The translations under genes and the position numbers were made by a program. The notes under the pieces are model-generated. The model was given only the letters and a program-made list of their open reading frames with translations. It had not been told where the DNA came from and made no database searches. From NCBI RefSeq assembly GCF_002214365.1, contig NZ_CP014854.1, forward strand, positions 1,302,001 to 1,366,000: a stretch of 64,000 bases of DNA, written 5' to 3'. Shown here piece after piece: positions 61,382 to 64,000 of the stretch (its first letter is position 1; each line of letters begins with the position of its first letter). This stretch comes from Thermococcus celer Vu 13 = JCM 8558 (GTDB lineage: Archaea > Methanobacteriota_B > Thermococci > Thermococcales > Thermococcaceae).

Positions 61382-63042
61382 CCCCTCACCCCCGGAACGA
61401 GTCTTATGTAACCAACACCCTCTATCTTAACACCCCCGCCAGATATCAAATCCTCAAGAGCCCATGGTTCCTTCTTCTCACGATTAACCTTAAAAAATAC
61501 GCTCCTCCTTCCCGGATAAACCACCACCGCGAACTTCGCTTTTAGAGCATCCCGGTAGGTGTGCATCTTGTAGATATCCTCGAGTTTTGCCCACGTTTCC
61601 AGACTTGGGCTGGTTTCCATCGCCTCGTCTTCTTCCGCGAACTTCTCTGGATCAGGAAAATCGAGCTTGAACTTCGCGTCGAAAACCCCGACGACTTCCC
61701 CATCCTTAACGAGTGAAAAATCCGGCCTGACGGATACCGAGTAGCTGTCCTTGACGAACTTCCGGTTGTAGTACAGCCTCCAGCCTCTTCTAAAAGACGC
61801 ATACGCTTTTGCTCCCTGTGAAAGTCTTCCCTCCAGAGTTACATCGATGTGGAGCTTTGGGTTCCTCAGGATCTCCCCGAGTTCATTAGCCAGTTTGAAA
61901 AACGCCCAATACTCGTAGAGCGTGGCGATGTCCTTGTTCTCGACCGCCCTCCAGAGGTTGTCGAAGAACGGGGAATAAGCCGTGAACTCGCGGTAGAGCT
62001 GGAGCAACTCCCTGTAACCGTCGCCCTTGAGGAGGGTCTGCGAGGTGTAAGGAAAGAACTCCATCTCGCCCACTTCGCCCCAGAGGGAATGGCTCCTTAT
62101 GAACTCCAGCTCCTCGAGCGTTTCCTTAACCGGTGAGAGATCTATTTTGCCTCCAAAGCTCTCGATCACCCGTTCGGCCCAGGTTATTAAGGTCTCTAAG
62201 AAATACTTCGCGAAACGGTTCTCAGGGGTGTCGAAGCTCTCGTACTTCCTTGAGCTGAGAACCCTGGTCGGTACGTGGCCGTGGAGGTACTCTGCTATCG
62301 GAGCGTTCACTTCCGCGGGCGTCAGGTACTCCGAATGCTGAGCGATGGAGAGCAGGGTATCGGGCGAGACCTCCGTAACTTCGTATGGCTCCATCCACTC
62401 GCGCTCTTCCACGAGCTTCCTCCTGGCCCTTCTGAGCACCGTCTCAAAGGCCTCCCTTATGCGCTCCCCGTTGTTGCGGAGGTAGTGGTAGGCGAAAAGC
62501 TCATTCATGGAGTCGTCGCTTTCTTCCGGGATGAACCCCGTTGGTGACTCGATGGAGAACGGCAGGGAAGGGGAGATTCTTATAATGTCCTCAAGTAGGG
62601 CTCCGTAAAACTCCTCGTGGGCGTTAAGGATGGTTTTGAACGTTTGGCCATCCCTTTTAACTCCCATTATGTCGAGAACCTTGGAGGAAAGAACTTCGAT
62701 GGGCTTTTTGAGGAGGGGTTGTCCGTCTTTCAGGATCTCCATGATGCTTTTTCCGGTGTAATTTCTGAGCTGGAACTCCGCTATATATGTCCCGTCTTTA
62801 ATTTCTTCGGCTTCCGTTTCCTGATTCAGGAGACGAAGGGTGAATTTCTGGTTTCCAGCGAGCAGATACGGCTTCCACTCGAAGAGGTAGATGGTTCCGT
62901 TCTCCTCGTGGAGTTTGGGTTCTCCCTTTTCTTTGCCCTTTGAGCGGCCCTTCACTTTAAGTTCATACCCGTCCTCAAGTTGAATCTCCTCGACCTCTTC
63001 CACGAAACTGCCCCCAACCTTTCCATCCTTCAGAACTCCCAA
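61378..63042 (-). CDS. mcrC: McrC-like DUF2357 nuclease
   Basis: A 554-residue protein with a DUF2357 central region and a C-terminal PD-(D/E)XK nuclease: VSVRPDFSLVKDGEVVGVFD followed by AKFKLDF, near residue 440. This supplies the endonuclease of McrBC-like systems, directed by the McrB motor encoded next. A TTG at 63042 with GGGGAGAG upstream is the apparent start; it overlaps the end of the metallo-beta-lactamase gene. A later start is possible. No DNA methyltransferase is nearby, which agrees with a modification-dependent (type IV) system. Confidence 0.88.
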   Translation of the reverse strand: MGVLKDGKVGGSFVEEVEEIQLEDGYELKVKGRSKGKEKGEPKLHEENGTIYLFEWKPYLLAGNQKFTLRLLNQETEAEEIKDGTYIAEFQLRNYTGKSIMEILKDGQPLLKKPIEVLSSKVLDIMGVKRDGQTFKTILNAHEEFYGALLEDIIRISPSLPFSIESPTGFIPEESDDSMNELFAYHYLRNNGERIREAFETVLRRARRKLVEEREWMEPYEVTEVSPDTLLSIAQHSEYLTPAEVNAPIAEYLHGHVPTRVLSSRKYESFDTPENRFAKYFLETLITWAERVIESFGGKIDLSPVKETLEELEFIRSHSLWGEVGEMEFFPYTSQTLLKGDGYRELLQLYREFTAYSPFFDNLWRAVENKDIATLYEYWAFFKLANELGEILRNPKLHIDVTLEGRLSQGAKAYASFRRGWRLYYNRKFVKDSYSVSVRPDFSLVKDGEVVGVFDAKFKLDFPDPEKFAEEDEAMETSPSLETWAKLEDIYKMHTYRDALKAKFAVVVYPGRRSVFFKVNREKKEPWALEDLISGGGVKIEGVGYIRLVPGVRG

Positions 63043-64000
63043 CTCTCCCCATCGCTTAGCGTGACAACCCTATCCCCCCAGTTCTCCACGAACCACCCCT
63101 GGCTTTCCGTGTGGACCGGGATGATGTAGTCCGGGTCTATCTCGTCGATGACCTCCCTCAGCTCCTCCCTTGAGATGTGGCCGGACGCATGAAGGCCCTT
63201 TTCGAAAACTGGATGGCCGTTCTCCGTTATCCTGAAGCCGTGGACCTCAAGGCGGAAGTATCGAAGCCAGTTCCAGAGCCTCTGGAAGCTGAACTCCTGC
63301 TCCTCTCCAAACGCTTCACTGGAGGAATAGACGTAAACGCCGCCCTCCGGCATTACGTCGAGGAGGTGGGGCATATCGTAGAACGAAAAGCAGAGGATGT
63401 AGTTATCAGGGTTCTCCTTCAGCTCCTCCGGGGAGATTCTCAGCTCGGGGTGTTCGTTGAAGATCCACTCCTCCCACTTCTCGAGCTTCGCCCTTGAGCT
63501 ACCGTAGACCCTGAGGCCGTCGAGGTGGTTCCTCCCCTGGACGATGCCGAGGGCGTGGAGGAAGTAGGCGTCCTTTGTCGTGACGACGAGCTCCCTACCG
63601 GTTCTCCCGGCGATTCCCTTAAAGCTCTCCAGCCGTTCGAAGTTCCTGGCCGAGAAGTCCGCGACGACGAGCCCCTTCGCCTCTTCCACGATTTCCAGCG
63701 CGTTGCTGTAAACGTCCTCCTCGGAGACGTTTACGTCCTCGTCCCTGCCCACGCGCGTTCCCTCCGTTATCAGCACGCTCGCGCTCTTAGCGGCCTTAAC
63801 GAACCCCCGGGTTTTGTCCCCCCGCTTCCCGTGGAGCCTGAAGTCGCCGGTGTAGGCAACGGTCATATCCCCCTCCAGGAGGTAGGCGGTGGCCCCGTAG
63901 ATGGAATGGTCAACGGGGAACGCCCGGACGTCGAATCCCATATCGACCCCGTCCAATCTCCCGATCCTGCCCGCCCTTATCGGTTTGACCCTGCCGGGAT
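63030..64000 (-). CDS. Metallo-beta-lactamase-fold nuclease-like protein (5' end outside window)
   Basis: The frame is open from the window edge to 63030 (about 322 codons seen), so the N-terminus with the HxHxDH motif is missing. Visible parts are FPVDHSIYGATAYLLEGDMT, VAYTGDFRLHG, and a beta-CASP-like segment. The C-terminus has YIIPVHTESQGWFVENWGD. These agree with an RNase J / archaeal beta-CASP-related exonuclease or hydrolase. Its 3' end overlaps the mcrC start, so it may be cotranscribed with the restriction genes, but a housekeeping role is equally possible. Confidence 0.8.
   Translation of the reverse strand, partial: PGRVKPIRAGRIGRLDGVDMGFDVRAFPVDHSIYGATAYLLEGDMTVAYTGDFRLHGKRGDKTRGFVKAAKSASVLITEGTRVGRDEDVNVSEEDVYSNALEIVEEAKGLVVADFSARNFERLESFKGIAGRTGRELVVTTKDAYFLHALGIVQGRNHLDGLRVYGSSRAKLEKWEEWIFNEHPELRISPEELKENPDNYILCFSFYDMPHLLDVMPEGGVYVYSSSEAFGEEQEFSFQRLWNWLRYFRLEVHGFRITENGHPVFEKGLHASGHISREELREVIDEIDPDYIIPVHTESQGWFVENWGDRVVTLSDGESWEF

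Overview
The window is chromosomal DNA of a hyperthermophilic euryarchaeon of the order Thermococcales, most likely a Thermococcus species (inferred from gene content). The main evidence is the block radA / origin-like intergenic DNA / cdc6 / DP1 / DP2 with a DP2 intein, a KlbA pilus ATPase with an Ala-initiated intein, a Thermococcus-type secreted GH13 alpha-amylase, ADP-forming acetyl-CoA synthetase, NucS, PbaA, and short intergenic regions with archaeal TATA boxes and GGTG-type ribosome binding sites. Coding density is high. No rRNA operon, CRISPR array or complete insertion sequence was seen.

Layout. 1-6.5 kb: housekeeping genes (DUF460 protein, pyroglutamyl peptidase, geranylgeranyl-reductase-like flavoprotein, ASCH protein, M32 carboxypeptidase, PfkB kinase). 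6.5-10.4 kb: a MoxR / DUF58 / DUF4129 membrane operon. 10.4-11.6 kb: DUF2118 protein and an FKBP isomerase. 11.6-19.8 kb: a type IV-pilus-like operon (DUF515 protein, secreted protein, KlbA ATPase, two TadB/TadC-like membrane proteins). klbA carries an intein with an apparent +1 frameshift and an N-terminal array of short repeats. 19.9-23.1 kb: RNA-related genes (permuted GTPase, Trm14-like methyltransferase) and a FAH-family protein.

23.3-31 kb is the most unusual coding region. It holds a processive GT2 glycosyltransferase between two membrane-anchored winged-helix proteins, an archaeosortase, a secreted protein with a VPEFP motif, and a large PTPS-related membrane protein. Three of these proteins appear to share one extracytoplasmic domain. 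I propose this as a candidate undescribed envelope system.

31-45 kb: trpS, acetyl-CoA synthetase alpha subunit, two winged-helix regulators with a DUF211 protein, and an alpha-amylase gene broken by a 248-bp element. A second, diverged copy of that element lies near 43.3 kb beside a decayed fragment of the mtaD gene. Also here are nnr, a macro-domain protein, a frameshifted DUF835 gene, MTA deaminase, a candidate small RNA, a secreted nuclease and MTA phosphorylase. 45-59 kb: the replication and repair neighbourhood (PbaA and partner, NucS, RadA, oriC, Cdc6, DP1, DP2). Two full ORB-like elements in inverted orientation flank an AT-rich segment at 48.54-48.85 kb, and further ORB-like motifs occur inside the DP1 linker coding sequence and at two distant promoters. 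59-64 kb: tRNA-Gln(UUG), then an AT-rich McrB/McrC restriction pair and a truncated metallo-beta-lactamase-fold protein.

The genes form functional groups: origin, initiator and polymerase D side by side; recombination and mismatch repair (RadA, NucS) transcribed away from the origin; methylthioadenosine salvage by two routes; and polymer breakdown (secreted amylase, secreted nuclease, peptidases) typical of a heterotrophic peptide and sugar fermenter. Three genes (klbA, the DUF835 gene, the amylase) are interrupted as read. The first two could be single-base sequence errors. The amylase insertion is structurally clear.
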